A stretch of DNA of 64,000 bases, from positions 1-64,000 of the forward strand of contig JAFZIP010000020.1 of NCBI GenBank assembly GCA_017554325.1, read 5' to 3'. The notes below the pieces were generated by a model. That model was given only the letters and a program-made list of their open reading frames with translations, was not told the origin of the DNA and ran no database searches. The stretch's first letter is position 1; each line of letters begins with the position of its first letter. Source of the DNA: Bacteroidales bacterium (lineage in GTDB: Bacteria > Bacteroidota > Bacteroidia > Bacteroidales > WCHB1-69). Shown one piece after another: positions 1 to 8,408 of this stretch. The translations under genes and the position numbers were made by a program.

Positions 1-158
1 GGGTCTGGACTCCCGTTTGCAAGATACTGAAGAACAAGCCCCACCTATTTGGCAATTAAACACATAATAGGCAAGCTTGATTTCCGATATCCGTGCAAAC
101 TCAGTAAATTGTCCAGATTTACTCTGACGGATAAGCGAAAACTCGCTTTCTTTTCAAT

Positions 159-193
159 AAAAAACCGTTGCCCGATTTTTGGTCGAACAACGG
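159..193 (-). terminator. Terminator-like hairpin at a transcription start
   Basis: On the minus strand CCGTTG...CAACGG forms an 11-pair stem. Two pairs are G-U only when read as minus-strand RNA, which favours that orientation. The loop is 7 bases and T6 follows. The stem starts 2 bases after the -7 box at 196-203, so it would be the first thing transcribed. It could also terminate transcripts arriving from the gene at 414-1625. Confidence 0.5.
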
Positions 194-195
194 TG

Positions 196-203
196 CAAAT
201 ATA
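196..203 (-). promoter_or_regulatory. -7 box TATATTTG reading toward left edge
   Basis: Exact match to the Bacteroidota TAnnTTTG box on the minus strand. No gene start is visible between it and the window edge, so its target is unknown: a structured RNA or a gene beyond the edge. Confidence 0.5.
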
Positions 204-223
204 CAATTTTTTAATTCTCTTTT

Positions 224-273
224 CACCATTCCGCGAAACGCGACAGCGTTGAGCGGAATCTCCAACGTTAACC
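224..273 (-). repeat. Dispersed repeat, copy A
   Basis: Read on the minus strand it has the left flank GGTTAACGTTGGAGATTCCG, a core AACGC-TGTC-GCGTT hairpin, and the right flank GCGGAATGGTGA. The same flanks occur at 19019 (copy B), 44340 (copy C) and 45281 (copy D, minus strand). Copies A and B share nearly 38 consecutive bases including the core; C and D share the flanks but have other cores. Confidence 0.75.
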
Positions 274-413
274 CAAATACACAATGGCGGCAGACCCACG
301 GCCTGCCTGCGCTCCCACCATTCCATCGCGCAACATCACAGAAAGGGAAAACATCTACCCCCTACTCCATTCACACAACCGCACCCGTAGCCCCAAACAA
401 CCTCATCCTTCCT

Positions 414-1625
414 TCAGAACTTTCGCAATTGTTTCTCATCCACAGGGTCAAGGGTGAAAATGTCGTCACTGCTGACGCGGATGACCAGCAAACCTTCTTC
501 GTGGGCAAGGACATCGGCATCAGTATCGTAATTGATGGCGGCAACTGCGGCAACAACCTCTTTGTCTGCGCATTCAGGGAAAAAGCTCCTGAACAGTTCC
601 ATCTTATGTACGAAACGTTTCACCTTCTTTTTGGTAAAGTTCGTCTTGACCTCCACAGGAACGACAACTTTCTCATTGCCAAGCATGACATCCACCTCCA
701 TCTGCTTGTTTTCCGAAGCAAGTCCCCTTTTCAGATTCTTGCCACTGTTATGCAGAATGAAACCGGCTTTCTTGAAGACATTCTCGGTGGAAGAGCTCAC
801 TAGTCCTTCCACAATGTGGCCGGTAACACCGAGAAACTCTATTGAAAAACGTCTGAGGAACGCGTTTGCATCGGCAATCATTTTGTTCATATTCTCACGG
901 GTCTTGCCAGATTCTTCCACATTCTTACGGGTCTCAGCAGAGATCTCTTCCACCTTCTTACGAGTCTCGATAGACATCTCGTCTATCTTTTTACGGGTAT
1001 CAACAGACATCTCTTCCAAAAACCTATGGGTCTCGGCAGACATTTCTTCCTTAAACTTACGGGTCTCGGCAGCCATCTCCTCCTTAAACTTACGAGTCTC
1101 GTTAGACATCTCGTCTATCTTCTTACGGGTATCAACAGACATCTCTTCCAAAAACCTATGGGTCTCGGCAGACATCTCGTCTATCTTCTTACGGGTATCA
1201 ACAGACATCTCTTCCAAAAACCTATGGGTCTCGGCAGACATCGCCTTTACCTCCTCATGGGTTTCGGCAAACATCGCTTTCACCTCCTTACGGGTCTCGG
1301 CAAACATCTCCTTCACCTCCTTACGGGTTTCCTTCCACTGTTCGCGGTCCTCGCGCCTGAACCTTTCATGCTCGATTCTGGATTCTTCTGCTAATTTTTC
1401 GAGCCTGTCCATCCGCTCCCTGGATCTGCGAATGTCAAGCTCTCGTTCCCTGCGGCTGTTTTCCAACCATTCTTCCAGGGAACTGATTTTTTGGGTCTGA
1501 CCAGCTGCTTCAACACCCATCCTACTGATTACCGATTCGTTTTTCTCAATTCGGACGGTGTTATCCAACACCATCTGCCTCAATTGCGGAACATCAAATT
1601 CCATTTGCGTTATTTCACTTTTCAT
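414..1625 (-). CDS. Hendecad coiled coil with PD-(D/E)XK-like C-terminal domain
   Basis: 403 residues from the ATG at 1625; an upstream TTG overlaps the promoter box and is rejected. Residues 1-97 are a charged helical region. Residues 98-240 are thirteen consecutive 11-residue repeats of the type AETRKEVKAMF, alternating with AETHRFLEEMS and VDTRKKIDEMS: a hendecad coiled coil encoded by 33-base DNA repeats (about 906-1334). The C-terminal 150 residues contain EVDVML followed by VPVEVKTN, the spacing expected of a PD-(D/E)XK nuclease core. The layout resembles DUF3782-type proteins known in Bacteroidota and cyanobacteria, whose function is not established. It is a single gene with its own -7 box. 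Nuclease activity is inferred from the motif only. Confidence 0.75.
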   Translation of the reverse strand: MKSEITQMEFDVPQLRQMVLDNTVRIEKNESVISRMGVEAAGQTQKISSLEEWLENSRRERELDIRRSRERMDRLEKLAEESRIEHERFRREDREQWKETRKEVKEMFAETRKEVKAMFAETHEEVKAMSAETHRFLEEMSVDTRKKIDEMSAETHRFLEEMSVDTRKKIDEMSNETRKFKEEMAAETRKFKEEMSAETHRFLEEMSVDTRKKIDEMSIETRKKVEEISAETRKNVEESGKTRENMNKMIADANAFLRRFSIEFLGVTGHIVEGLVSSSTENVFKKAGFILHNSGKNLKRGLASENKQMEVDVMLGNEKVVVPVEVKTNFTKKKVKRFVHKMELFRSFFPECADKEVVAAVAAINYDTDADVLAHEEGLLVIRVSSDDIFTLDPVDEKQLRKF

Positions 1626-1653
1626 AGTCTTATTATTTGTTTCTAAGATGCAG

Positions 1654-1661
1654 CAAAGATA
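1654..1661 (-). promoter_or_regulatory. -7 box TATCTTTG for the coiled-coil gene
   Basis: Consensus -7 box 29 bases upstream of the ATG at 1625, with a TTTG -33 element on the same strand at 1679-1682, 17 bases further upstream. Confidence 0.7.
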
Positions 1662-1806
1662 CACCAAAATATTTCAAACAAAGACTTTTCTTGAAAATTA
1701 TTTTAACGCTGAAAATCAAATATTTAAACATTCTAAATAATAAAATTTTAACAATTTATTGTAAATTTTATTTTTAGATTTCGGAGATTTTTCCACAATT
1801 AACATG

Positions 1807-2460
1807 TCATACCATCATCATCACCACGCGACACACCACCCACAGGGTGTACGCAAGGAACAGCAAACTCCAGATGGCCGCAGGCACGTGCGTGAGGTTC
1901 GCCAGATTGGTGGCATCGCCCGCCTTGGAGGAATCTTTGAACGACAGAACCAACAGTACAACCGAAGACACCACCGATTCCGTCAAGATCATCACGGCAT
2001 AAAACATGGCCACATATTCCGCGTATTGGGCATCATCCAGAAAAAGAAGCAGCGCCGTAATTCCTGTAAACAGCACCACCCACAACGCACCATACCAGTT
2101 GCGGATCCAAAACAGCAACATGACAACAAACAACACCGTCAGGCCAATTACCAGACCAGTGGCAGCCCCGTGTTTGACAAGATAAAACGAGAACCAGCCG
2201 ACCGACGCGGCAAACGGATAGCCCGCAAGAGATATGAGAAAAGCTGCTGCTTTGTGCTTGGTCTGCGTCACCGTGGAACCCGAGGTGTCCTTGAACAGTT
2301 CAATCTTATTCACCTCGCCATCCAACAGCAACGCCATCAATGCATGCCCAAACTCATGCAAACCCGTGTTGATGATGTTGAAGAACTTGCCCACCACCGG
2401 AATCCTCGGCAAGAGCAAGGACACAACGACAAAAACAATCAATATGATATTGTCCGACAT
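1807..2460 (-). CDS. M50B-like integral membrane metalloprotease
   Basis: 217 residues with about six hydrophobic segments. The motif HEFGH at residues 35-39, next to the first membrane helix, is the zinc-binding HExxH of M50 (site-2-protease type) peptidases, best matching the small M50B-like group. Such proteins cleave or bind substrates within the membrane; the substrate here is unknown. No PDZ or CBS domain is present. The gene stands alone; a 20-base tandem repeat (2466-2516) separates it from the upstream gene, and no clear -7 box was found. Confidence 0.7.
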   Translation of the reverse strand: MSDNIILIVFVVVSLLLPRIPVVGKFFNIINTGLHEFGHALMALLLDGEVNKIELFKDTSGSTVTQTKHKAAAFLISLAGYPFAASVGWFSFYLVKHGAATGLVIGLTVLFVVMLLFWIRNWYGALWVVLFTGITALLLFLDDAQYAEYVAMFYAVMILTESVVSSVVLLVLSFKDSSKAGDATNLANLTHVPAAIWSLLFLAYTLWVVCRVVMMMV

Positions 2461-2465
2461 GGAAC

Positions 2466-2516
2466 TGAACGTTGAACTATGACTATGAACGTTGAACTAT
2501 GACTATGAACGTTGAA
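2466..2516. repeat. 20-base tandem repeat, 2.5 copies
   Basis: The unit TGAACGTTGAACTATGACTA occurs at 2466-2485 and 2486-2505, with a partial third copy to 2516. The reverse complement of its core (CGTTCATAGTCATAGTTC) resembles the tract at 61646-61685 near another gene. Confidence 0.85.
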
Positions 2517-2526
2517 TATTCGGAAT

Positions 2527-2571
2527 CTTCTACCTCATGCACCCCTTTCACCCCATTTACCTCATTTACCC
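2527..2571 (-). repeat. 9-base repeat tract after the 25-residue-repeat gene
   Basis: Five degenerate 9-base units (sense strand type GGGTAAATG, AGGTAAATG, GGGTGAAAG) start five bases beyond the stop codon of the gene at 2577-2996. Confidence 0.7.
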
Positions 2572-2576
2572 ATTCA

Positions 2577-2996
2577 TTAAGATCTCCGAAACTTGTGGAT
2601 ATCCGAGGCGTCCCACGACTGGTACATCAAAATATTCTGGATATTGGCTATCATCATTATAAACAATTTCAAATCGTTGTCGGCGAACCACTTCATGGCT
2701 CTCGGGTCCTTGCGGCAGGCGGCGGCAAACTTGGAGAGAAAATCGCAATGATACTTCTCTAGCCACTCTATTGCCTCCGGCTCATCATCAATGGCGTTGC
2801 TCAGCACCGCAAATTCAGGATAGCCGTTCTTGGCCAACCACTCCAATGCCTGTATATTGGAATGGATGGCCTCCGCCAATGCCTCCAACTCCGGGAATCC
2901 GTTTTGCATCAAAAACTCACTGAACTTCTTGTCGCCCTGCAAACTCATGTTGAAGGCGATGAGAATCTTGGTGTCGTAGTCGGTGAGGCAATGCAT
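2577..2996 (-). CDS. Small protein of four 25-residue helical repeats
   Basis: 139 residues, no signal peptide, no recognised family. Residues 28-52, 53-77, 78-102 and 103-127 are four tandem repeats of exactly 25 residues. Each begins with an aromatic plus Leu/Phe (FL, WL, WL, WF), has a short turn around positions 5-9 (NGFPE, NGYPE), then a helix ending near A(I/L)E. The pattern suggests an alpha-solenoid of helix pairs, probably for protein binding; this is inference from periodicity. The gene sits 89 bases downstream of glnS and the gap is filled by heptamer repeats, so it may share the glnS transcript. The start is the first ATG of the frame. Confidence 0.65.
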   Translation of the reverse strand: MHCLTDYDTKILIAFNMSLQGDKKFSEFLMQNGFPELEALAEAIHSNIQALEWLAKNGYPEFAVLSNAIDDEPEAIEWLEKYHCDFLSKFAAACRKDPRAMKWFADNDLKLFIMMIANIQNILMYQSWDASDIHKFRRS

Positions 2997-3000
2997 GGGA

Positions 3001-3085
3001 GATTAGAGATTAGTGATTAGTGATTATGGTTTAGACTATAGACCAATAGCTAATGGCTAATGGCTAATGGCTAAAGGCTAACGGC
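3001..3085 (-). repeat. Heptamer repeat tract after glnS
   Basis: About twelve degenerate 7-base units, clearest as five copies of GCTAATG/GCTAAAG/GCTAACG at 3049-3083 (plus strand). On the glnS sense strand the unit is GCCATTA, so TAG recurs in all three frames. The tract begins right after the glnS stop codon and ends 4 bases before the next start codon. Confidence 0.8.
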
Positions 3086-4717
3086 CTATTGTTTGAGGCT
3101 GACGGTTTTGTTGAACACCAGCTTCTCTTCTGTGGAGTCGGGATCGGCGTAGAAATAGCCGAGGCGCTCGAACTGGAAGTGTTTGATGGCCATGGCTTTC
3201 TCCAAAGTGAGCGACGGCTCAATCCATCCCTCCTGAACAATCAGGGAATTGGGATTGAGATGGTCGAGGAATGTCTGTTCCTCTTCGCAATTGTCAGGAT
3301 CGGGCACGCTGAACAGGCGGTCGAAGAGGCGGATTTCCGCCTTCTTGGCATGTTTTACGGAAGCCCAGTGAATCGTGGCCTTCACCTTGCGGTTGCTGTC
3401 GGGCATGCCACTCTTGGTCATCGGATCGTACGTACAATGAATCTCGGTGATATTACCGGCATCATCCTTCACCACATGGGTACATTTGATGATATAGGCA
3501 TATTTCAAGCGCACCTCGCGGTCAATGGTGAGGCGGTAAAACTTCTTGTCGGCATTCTCGCGGAAATCGGCACGTTCAATCCAAAGTTCCTTGGAGAAGG
3601 GCACCTTGCGCGTGCCTGCCTCCGGATCTTCGGGATTGTTCACAGCGTCCATCTCCTCCACCTGGTCATCGGGATAGTTGTCGATGATGAGCTTCACCGG
3701 GTCGAGCACTGCCATGGTGCGGATGGCTGTCTTGTTGAGGTCCTCGCGGGCACAGAACTCCAGCAAGGAGACATCGATGATATTGTCGCGCTTGGCCACG
3801 CCGACGGTCTCGGCAAAGTTGCGGATAGCGGCAGGCGTGTAGCCACGGCGGCGCAGACCGCAGATGGTCGGCATACGCGGGTCGTCCCAACCATTTACGT
3901 AGTTTTCCTTCACCAACTGGAGCAGTTTGCGCTTGCTCATGATGGTGTAGTTGAGGTTCAGGCGGGCGAACTCGATCTGCTGCGGGTGATGAATCCTCAA
4001 AGCCTCGCAGAACCAGTCGTACAGCGGGCGGTGCACCTCAAACTCCAGCGTGCAGATAGAGTGTGTGATGCCCTCGATGGAGTCGCTCTGGCCATGTGCG
4101 AAGTCGTACATCGGATAGATGCACCACTTGTCGCCTGTGCGGTGGTGCGTGGCGTGCAGGATGCGGTACATGATGGGATCGCGGAAGTGCATGTTGGGCG
4201 ACGCCATGTCAATCTTGGCGCGCAGCACGCGACTGCCGTCGGGAAACTCACCCGCGCGCATGCGACGGAACAGGTCGAGGTTCTCCTCCACGGTGCGGTT
4301 GCGATAGGGGCTCTCCACGCCCGGCGCAGTGGGCACTCCCCTGCCCTTGCTGATCTCCTCCTGTGTCTGGTCATCCACGTATGCAAGACCCTCAGCAATC
4401 AGCTGTTCTGCCCACAGGTAGAGTTGGTCGAAATAATCGGACGCATAATGTTCTTCGGCCCACTGGAAGCCCAACCAGTTGATATCCTCACGGATGGAAT
4501 CCACATACTCGGTGTCTTCCTTCACGGGATTGGTATCATCGAAACGCAAGTTGCACTTTCCATTGTATTTCTTCGCCATACCGAAATTCAGGCAGATGGA
4601 CTTGGCGTGGCCTATATGGAGATAGCCATTCGGCTCCGGCGGAAAACGAGTGTGTACTTTCGCATCGTTCTTTCGGTTCTGAATGTCTTCTTCGATAATT
4701 TGCTCAATAAAGTTCAT
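3086..4717 (-). CDS. glnS: Glutaminyl-tRNA synthetase
   Basis: 543 residues, close to E. coli GlnRS (554). It charges tRNA-Gln with glutamine in the cytosol. Class I signatures are present: HIGH at residues 34-37 inside [12 protein letters not shown], and MSKR in the second signature loop about residue 265. The C-terminal half is the two-barrel anticodon-binding region of GlnRS rather than the helical domain of bacterial GluRS. A direct GlnRS means glutamine coding need not depend on GatCAB here. The start ATG at 4717 gives the usual N-terminus. No -7 box was identified. Confidence 0.97.
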   Translation of the reverse strand: MNFIEQIIEEDIQNRKNDAKVHTRFPPEPNGYLHIGHAKSICLNFGMAKKYNGKCNLRFDDTNPVKEDTEYVDSIREDINWLGFQWAEEHYASDYFDQLYLWAEQLIAEGLAYVDDQTQEEISKGRGVPTAPGVESPYRNRTVEENLDLFRRMRAGEFPDGSRVLRAKIDMASPNMHFRDPIMYRILHATHHRTGDKWCIYPMYDFAHGQSDSIEGITHSICTLEFEVHRPLYDWFCEALRIHHPQQIEFARLNLNYTIMSKRKLLQLVKENYVNGWDDPRMPTICGLRRRGYTPAAIRNFAETVGVAKRDNIIDVSLLEFCAREDLNKTAIRTMAVLDPVKLIIDNYPDDQVEEMDAVNNPEDPEAGTRKVPFSKELWIERADFRENADKKFYRLTIDREVRLKYAYIIKCTHVVKDDAGNITEIHCTYDPMTKSGMPDSNRKVKATIHWASVKHAKKAEIRLFDRLFSVPDPDNCEEEQTFLDHLNPNSLIVQEGWIEPSLTLEKAMAIKHFQFERLGYFYADPDSTEEKLVFNKTVSLKQ

Positions 4718-4756
4718 AGTCGTGTATTTTATTTGGTTTTACTAATGTCGTTAAAA

Positions 4757-4835
4757 GTTTAGAGTTTAGAGTTTAAAGTTTAGAGTCTATTCCTCATCGA
4801 TAATCTATAATCGCAAATCGCTAATCGTTCATCGT
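4757..4835 (-). repeat. Heptamer repeat tract spanning the GT2-fusion stop codon
   Basis: On the sense strand of the gene at 4829-6787 the units read CGATGAA, CGATTAG, CGATTTG, CGATTAT, AGATTAT; the TGA stop codon lies inside the first unit. Further on, four plus-strand GTTTAGA-type units occupy 4757-4784. Confidence 0.8.
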
Positions 4836-6787
4836 CCAAGCAAGCGGAATCCCTTCACCATCGTCACGAAGTCCGTTTTCACCTTGTAATCCTGGGTGTA
4901 AAGTCGGTCGGCGGTGGCAATCATATCCTCCGGAAAAACGTGCCCGGCGAAAGCATCCAACGGGTAGAGCACGCCCGGGCGCAGCACGTCCGCCACCGAG
5001 TCTTGGTGTCTGAGTTGGCATCCCACCCAGCTTTTCTTGCCCGACAGCACGGAGAAAATGTTGCGCACAAAGCCGCCCTTGCGCTCCACGAACCAGATAT
5101 CAATGGGCAACAGGAGCAGCAAGCATAAGGACATGCCTATATCAAAGAGCCGTTTGCGGCGCAAGTTCTCTTTCTGCACGATGGCATGTACCGGTATGGT
5201 GTAGATATCCTCCGATGCGAAGATGGAGTCGCTGCCGATGACGGCGAGGCTGTCCTCCGGCGCAATCTTGTACTCCAACTGGAAGGTACGCAACTGGCAC
5301 ATCCAGTCAATGATGCGGTCGGCGGCCATATCGCGGGAGCAGAAGATGATTTCGTTGAGATGATACAGCGGTATCAGATCAGACATCTGGTTCAAGTGTC
5401 CGATCACCGCCGAAGAGGGGGTATTCTCCTTTCCCAAGGTTATGATGGCGGCAAAGTTGCACTTCACCTCCATCATGCGCACGAGGCCGAGCACGCGTTC
5501 TGCCTCTTCCGTGGTGCCGACCACCGCGAGGCGCCGGCCATTATCGGTAGTGAGGCCGCCGCCCTTGATATGCAGCCGGCCCATCACATATCGGATCAGG
5601 TTCACGATGATGACGGTCCACATGGTGCCCATGAGCACCACCGCACGCGAGAAGCGCAGGGTCTCGGGCAACAGGGCATATACCAGCAATATGGACACCG
5701 TGCCTATGAAAATGCCCTTGTTGACATTGGACAGACGCGCGGGCTTGCGATATCCCTTGCAAAAGGCCATCGACAACAGCCAAACCAGAATGTAAATCGG
5801 TATAATAATATAATAGTAGTAGTCCGGGAAGGAGCTGTTACGCGCTGCGAGGATGTTGCGGTCCCAATACTGTGACAGCATGAACACACCGGCATAAATG
5901 AAGACAAAGTCTATCAACGGCAGCAGCAGTCGGGTAAAAATGCGTTTGAGCGCCGCCAGCGACGCACGGAACCAAATCGCGCAGTTGATCAAAGCGTTGA
6001 ACAGCCGGGCGTTTTTCTGTGAAAAATGTTTTTGGGCGAAAATCTGCATGGCCTTGTAGAAGACATGCACATAGTTGAGACTGCCGGTTTTGGTACTCTC
6101 TCCCTTATAATGGATAATTCTGGTCTCTGGAAAATAATAGTTCTTGTATCCACCCTTGAGAATCCGGTATGAGAGGTCAATGTCCTCTCCGTACATAAAA
6201 TAGTCTTCATCCAGAAGACCGACTTGGTCGAGCACGCTTTTGCGCAGCAACATAAAGGCACCGGCCAGCACCTCAACCGAGTGAATCTCATTTTCGTCGA
6301 GATAGGTAAGGTGATAAGCACCGAAGCGTTGGGAATTGGGGAAGAGTTTGGAAAGCCCGAACAGTTTATAGAAGGCCACGGAGGGAAGCGGAATGCCGCG
6401 TTTGGACTCGGGCAGGAACTCGCCCTTGCCATTCACCATCTTCACGCCGAGACCACCGGCATCGGGGGTCTCGTCCATGAAGCGGATACATTTTTCGAAA
6501 GTGTCCTCCTCCACCACAGTGTCGGGGTTGAGCAGGAGCACATATTCGCCCTGCGAAAGGCGGATGGCCTGGTTATTGGCTTTCGAGAAGCCCACATTCT
6601 CCTTGTTGGCAATCAGATGCACCTGCGGGAATTTGGCCTGCACCATCGCCACGGAGCTATCCACAGAGTTGTTATCCACGACGAACACCTCACCGTCCAC
6701 ATTCTTCAGGGCCTTGAACACAGAGTTCAGGGCCTGCTCCAGAAAGTGGGCCACGTTATAGTTCACGATGATAACACTCAGCTTCAT
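4829..6787 (-). CDS. GT2 glycosyltransferase fused to truncated sugar transferase
   Basis: 652 residues. Residues 1 to about 250 are a GT2 (GT-A fold) domain: SVIIVNYN at the N-terminus, NPDTVVEED, and GEDIDLSYR near the acceptor site. Several membrane helices follow (about 295-420), then a soluble region (about 420-550) like the Rossmann-like part of PssY/WcaJ-type polyisoprenyl-phosphate hexose-1-phosphate transferases. Next comes the start of a bacterial sugar-transferase domain (RRKRLFDIGMSL). The catalytic stretch expected after it (FRQxRxG...KFRSM) is missing; the sequence jumps to a region like the end of that domain (VLSGKKSWVG). It therefore probably acts only through GT2 in surface polysaccharide or O-antigen synthesis. 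It follows psd by 6 bases. Confidence 0.8.
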   Translation of the reverse strand: MKLSVIIVNYNVAHFLEQALNSVFKALKNVDGEVFVVDNNSVDSSVAMVQAKFPQVHLIANKENVGFSKANNQAIRLSQGEYVLLLNPDTVVEEDTFEKCIRFMDETPDAGGLGVKMVNGKGEFLPESKRGIPLPSVAFYKLFGLSKLFPNSQRFGAYHLTYLDENEIHSVEVLAGAFMLLRKSVLDQVGLLDEDYFMYGEDIDLSYRILKGGYKNYYFPETRIIHYKGESTKTGSLNYVHVFYKAMQIFAQKHFSQKNARLFNALINCAIWFRASLAALKRIFTRLLLPLIDFVFIYAGVFMLSQYWDRNILAARNSSFPDYYYYIIIPIYILVWLLSMAFCKGYRKPARLSNVNKGIFIGTVSILLVYALLPETLRFSRAVVLMGTMWTVIIVNLIRYVMGRLHIKGGGLTTDNGRRLAVVGTTEEAERVLGLVRMMEVKCNFAAIITLGKENTPSSAVIGHLNQMSDLIPLYHLNEIIFCSRDMAADRIIDWMCQLRTFQLEYKIAPEDSLAVIGSDSIFASEDIYTIPVHAIVQKENLRRKRLFDIGMSLCLLLLLPIDIWFVERKGGFVRNIFSVLSGKKSWVGCQLRHQDSVADVLRPGVLYPLDAFAGHVFPEDMIATADRLYTQDYKVKTDFVTMVKGFRLLGR

Positions 6788-6793
6788 AATGCA

Positions 6794-7450
6794 CTAAAAG
6801 TAAGCAAGGACCGTTTTCTTCGACACCACCTTATTCCCTTTCTTCACCGCCACTTGGGCGCCGAGTGGCAGGAACACGTCCACGCGGGAGCCGAACTTGA
6901 TCATGCCGACCTCCTCGCCTTGGTTCACCTTATCGCCCACTTCCGGGTAACTGATGATGCGCCGGGCCACGAAGCCCGCAATCTGGCGGAAGAGCACTTT
7001 CTCTTGCTCGTTCTTCGCCACCACAATCGTGTTGTGTTCATTGTCCACCGACGATTTGGGACGCTTGGCCAACAGGTACTTGCCCGGATGGTAAGCGATA
7101 TACTCTATCGTGCCATCAATAGGATAACTGTTCACATGCACATTGTTGATGGACATGAATATTGATATCTTGATCCGCTCGTCCTTGAAATACTCGTACT
7201 CGAAGGCGGGACCCACAAACACGATGGTGCCGTCCGCCGGAGCAAGCACGCCGTCTTCAACCTTGTTGATAATGCGATACGGAACCCGGAAGAAACGGAT
7301 GACAATGCCCGCGACTATCACCATCAAGGCGTAAAAGATGAGGTTCACCCACCATAAATTAGCCAGAAACAGAACATAACAGACTGTGAGTATGAGAACA
7401 ACCAGTATGCAGACGGTAATGCTAACCCTTCCTGCCTCGTGAAATTTCAT
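6794..7450 (-). CDS. psd: Phosphatidylserine decarboxylase, short form
   Basis: 218 residues, the length of the short bacterial/archaeal Psd-related type. It decarboxylates phosphatidylserine to phosphatidylethanolamine at the inner membrane. Two N-terminal membrane helices (about 10-48) precede APADGTIV and the motif KFGSRVDVFLP; Gly-Ser in this motif is the self-cleavage site that generates the pyruvoyl cofactor. The His of FMSINNVHVN is also conserved. It lies 10 bases downstream of the lipoprotein gene and 6 bases before the GT2 fusion, so the three could be co-transcribed. Confidence 0.92.
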   Translation of the reverse strand: MKFHEAGRVSITVCILVVLILTVCYVLFLANLWWVNLIFYALMVIVAGIVIRFFRVPYRIINKVEDGVLAPADGTIVFVGPAFEYEYFKDERIKISIFMSINNVHVNSYPIDGTIEYIAYHPGKYLLAKRPKSSVDNEHNTIVVAKNEQEKVLFRQIAGFVARRIISYPEVGDKVNQGEEVGMIKFGSRVDVFLPLGAQVAVKKGNKVVSKKTVLAYF

Positions 7451-7460
7451 AGACTAATGA

Positions 7461-8363
7461 TTACTTGACGTAGAGAATATAGATGTTTCTAGGGATGCCG
7501 TTCTCGCTGGAAGTCTTCGTAAACTGGCGAGGATACTTTTTGTTGTTGATGAAATTCTCACCCGAATAGTCGTAGGTATATTCCACATATTTGGTCTGCA
7601 CGCCGTTGGTCTTCACCGTCTGGGTCTCCTTCTTCACGTTGTTGACATAATAACCGGAGAGATCGGCATATGCATATTGTAAGCCGTAGTAGGGGTTATA
7701 GGTTTCCAAATCGTAGGTGTAGGTATGCACGATTTCCTGATTCAGGTTGGGGAAATACTCCACCACTTCCGCGATGTTCAGGTATTTTTCCTTTTTGCCC
7801 GGATCGTACTTCACTTTCTTGGTGCAGCTCACGGTCAGATCCTTGGTAGGCACACGCTGTATCCACTCGTGGGCCGCATCCGCATCACCCAGGAAGGTGT
7901 TGTACAGACGGCTCTTTTTCTGATAGACGAGGCCTTCATAGAACTCCTTGTCATAAGTCTCCTCGATATCAGTAATACGGGTGGTCTCCCCATCGCGCTT
8001 GAACGTGATTTCCTTGCGCACTTGGCCATCCACGGAATAGACCATCTTGTCAACCAGGCGGTCGGTGTAGCTCATTTCGATCACCTCAACGCACAAGGAG
8101 TCGTCGCTCACAATCTTGGAGACGGTTTTGTCCTTGTTGTACTCAAAGATGAACGATGTGCTCCCTTTCAAGCGGATGCTGTCCAGCACACCCTTCTTGC
8201 CATACACAAACTTCACATCGGGATTGTCCCAATCGCTATTGCTGTAATACCATATCTTGCTGATCTTGCATTTGGGGTTATAAATCTCATCATCGGGTTT
8301 GCAGGACGAGAACGACATCGCGACCGTTGCAGCTACTGCAAGGAAGAGGAAAAACTTTTTCAT
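7461..8363 (-). CDS. Predicted lipoprotein of unknown function
   Basis: 300 residues from the ATG at 8363 (an ATG three codons earlier is possible). The N-terminus MKKFFLFLAVAATVAMSFSSC is a lipoprotein signal with the lipobox Cys about residue 21, so the protein is anchored in a membrane, probably the outer membrane. The rest is rich in beta-forming segments with repeated Y/D patterns such as YDYSGENF and FEYNKDKTV, resembling the YD-type lipoproteins of Bacteroidales. No enzymatic motif is seen. A consensus -7 box lies 27 bases upstream. Confidence 0.7.
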   Translation of the reverse strand: MKKFFLFLAVAATVAMSFSSCKPDDEIYNPKCKISKIWYYSNSDWDNPDVKFVYGKKGVLDSIRLKGSTSFIFEYNKDKTVSKIVSDDSLCVEVIEMSYTDRLVDKMVYSVDGQVRKEITFKRDGETTRITDIEETYDKEFYEGLVYQKKSRLYNTFLGDADAAHEWIQRVPTKDLTVSCTKKVKYDPGKKEKYLNIAEVVEYFPNLNQEIVHTYTYDLETYNPYYGLQYAYADLSGYYVNNVKKETQTVKTNGVQTKYVEYTYDYSGENFINNKKYPRQFTKTSSENGIPRNIYILYVK

Positions 8364-8389
8364 AATAACCATATTTTAATTAAAGCGGG

Positions 8390-8397
8390 CAAAGATA
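8390..8397 (-). promoter_or_regulatory. -7 box TATCTTTG for the lipoprotein gene
   Basis: Exact TAnnTTTG match 27 bases upstream of the ATG at 8363. Confidence 0.7.
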
Positions 8398-8408
8398 CAA
8401 AAAAAATT

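Larger units (their letters stand above)
1..413. other. Left-edge non-coding region with repeats and hairpins
   Basis: No convincing gene is seen in these 413 bases. The short open frames here overlap a dispersed repeat (224-273) whose translated peptide reappears after an unrelated gene near 19.05 kb, so they are not treated as coding. The region holds a minus-strand -7 box (196-203), a terminator-like hairpin directly behind it (159-193), two further inverted repeats (AAGCGA/TCGCTT near 133-148 and AGTAAAT/ATTTACT near 101-125), and a half copy of the dispersed repeat (CACCATTCC near 317-325). A minus-strand transcript from the -7 box would run off the left edge. Confidence 0.6.

Noticed and set aside
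45..326. Minus-strand 93-codon frame at the left edge
   Set aside because: Covers dispersed repeat A; its peptide RCRVSRNGE recurs in a frame after the TonB receptor, so the match comes from the repeat and not from a gene.
2466..2516. CRISPR array
   Set aside because: Repeats are directly tandem without spacers; the same holds for all short-period tracts in the window. No cas genes.
3089..4762. Plus-strand open frame of 557 codons over glnS
   Set aside because: Antisense shadow of glnS with no recognisable protein features.
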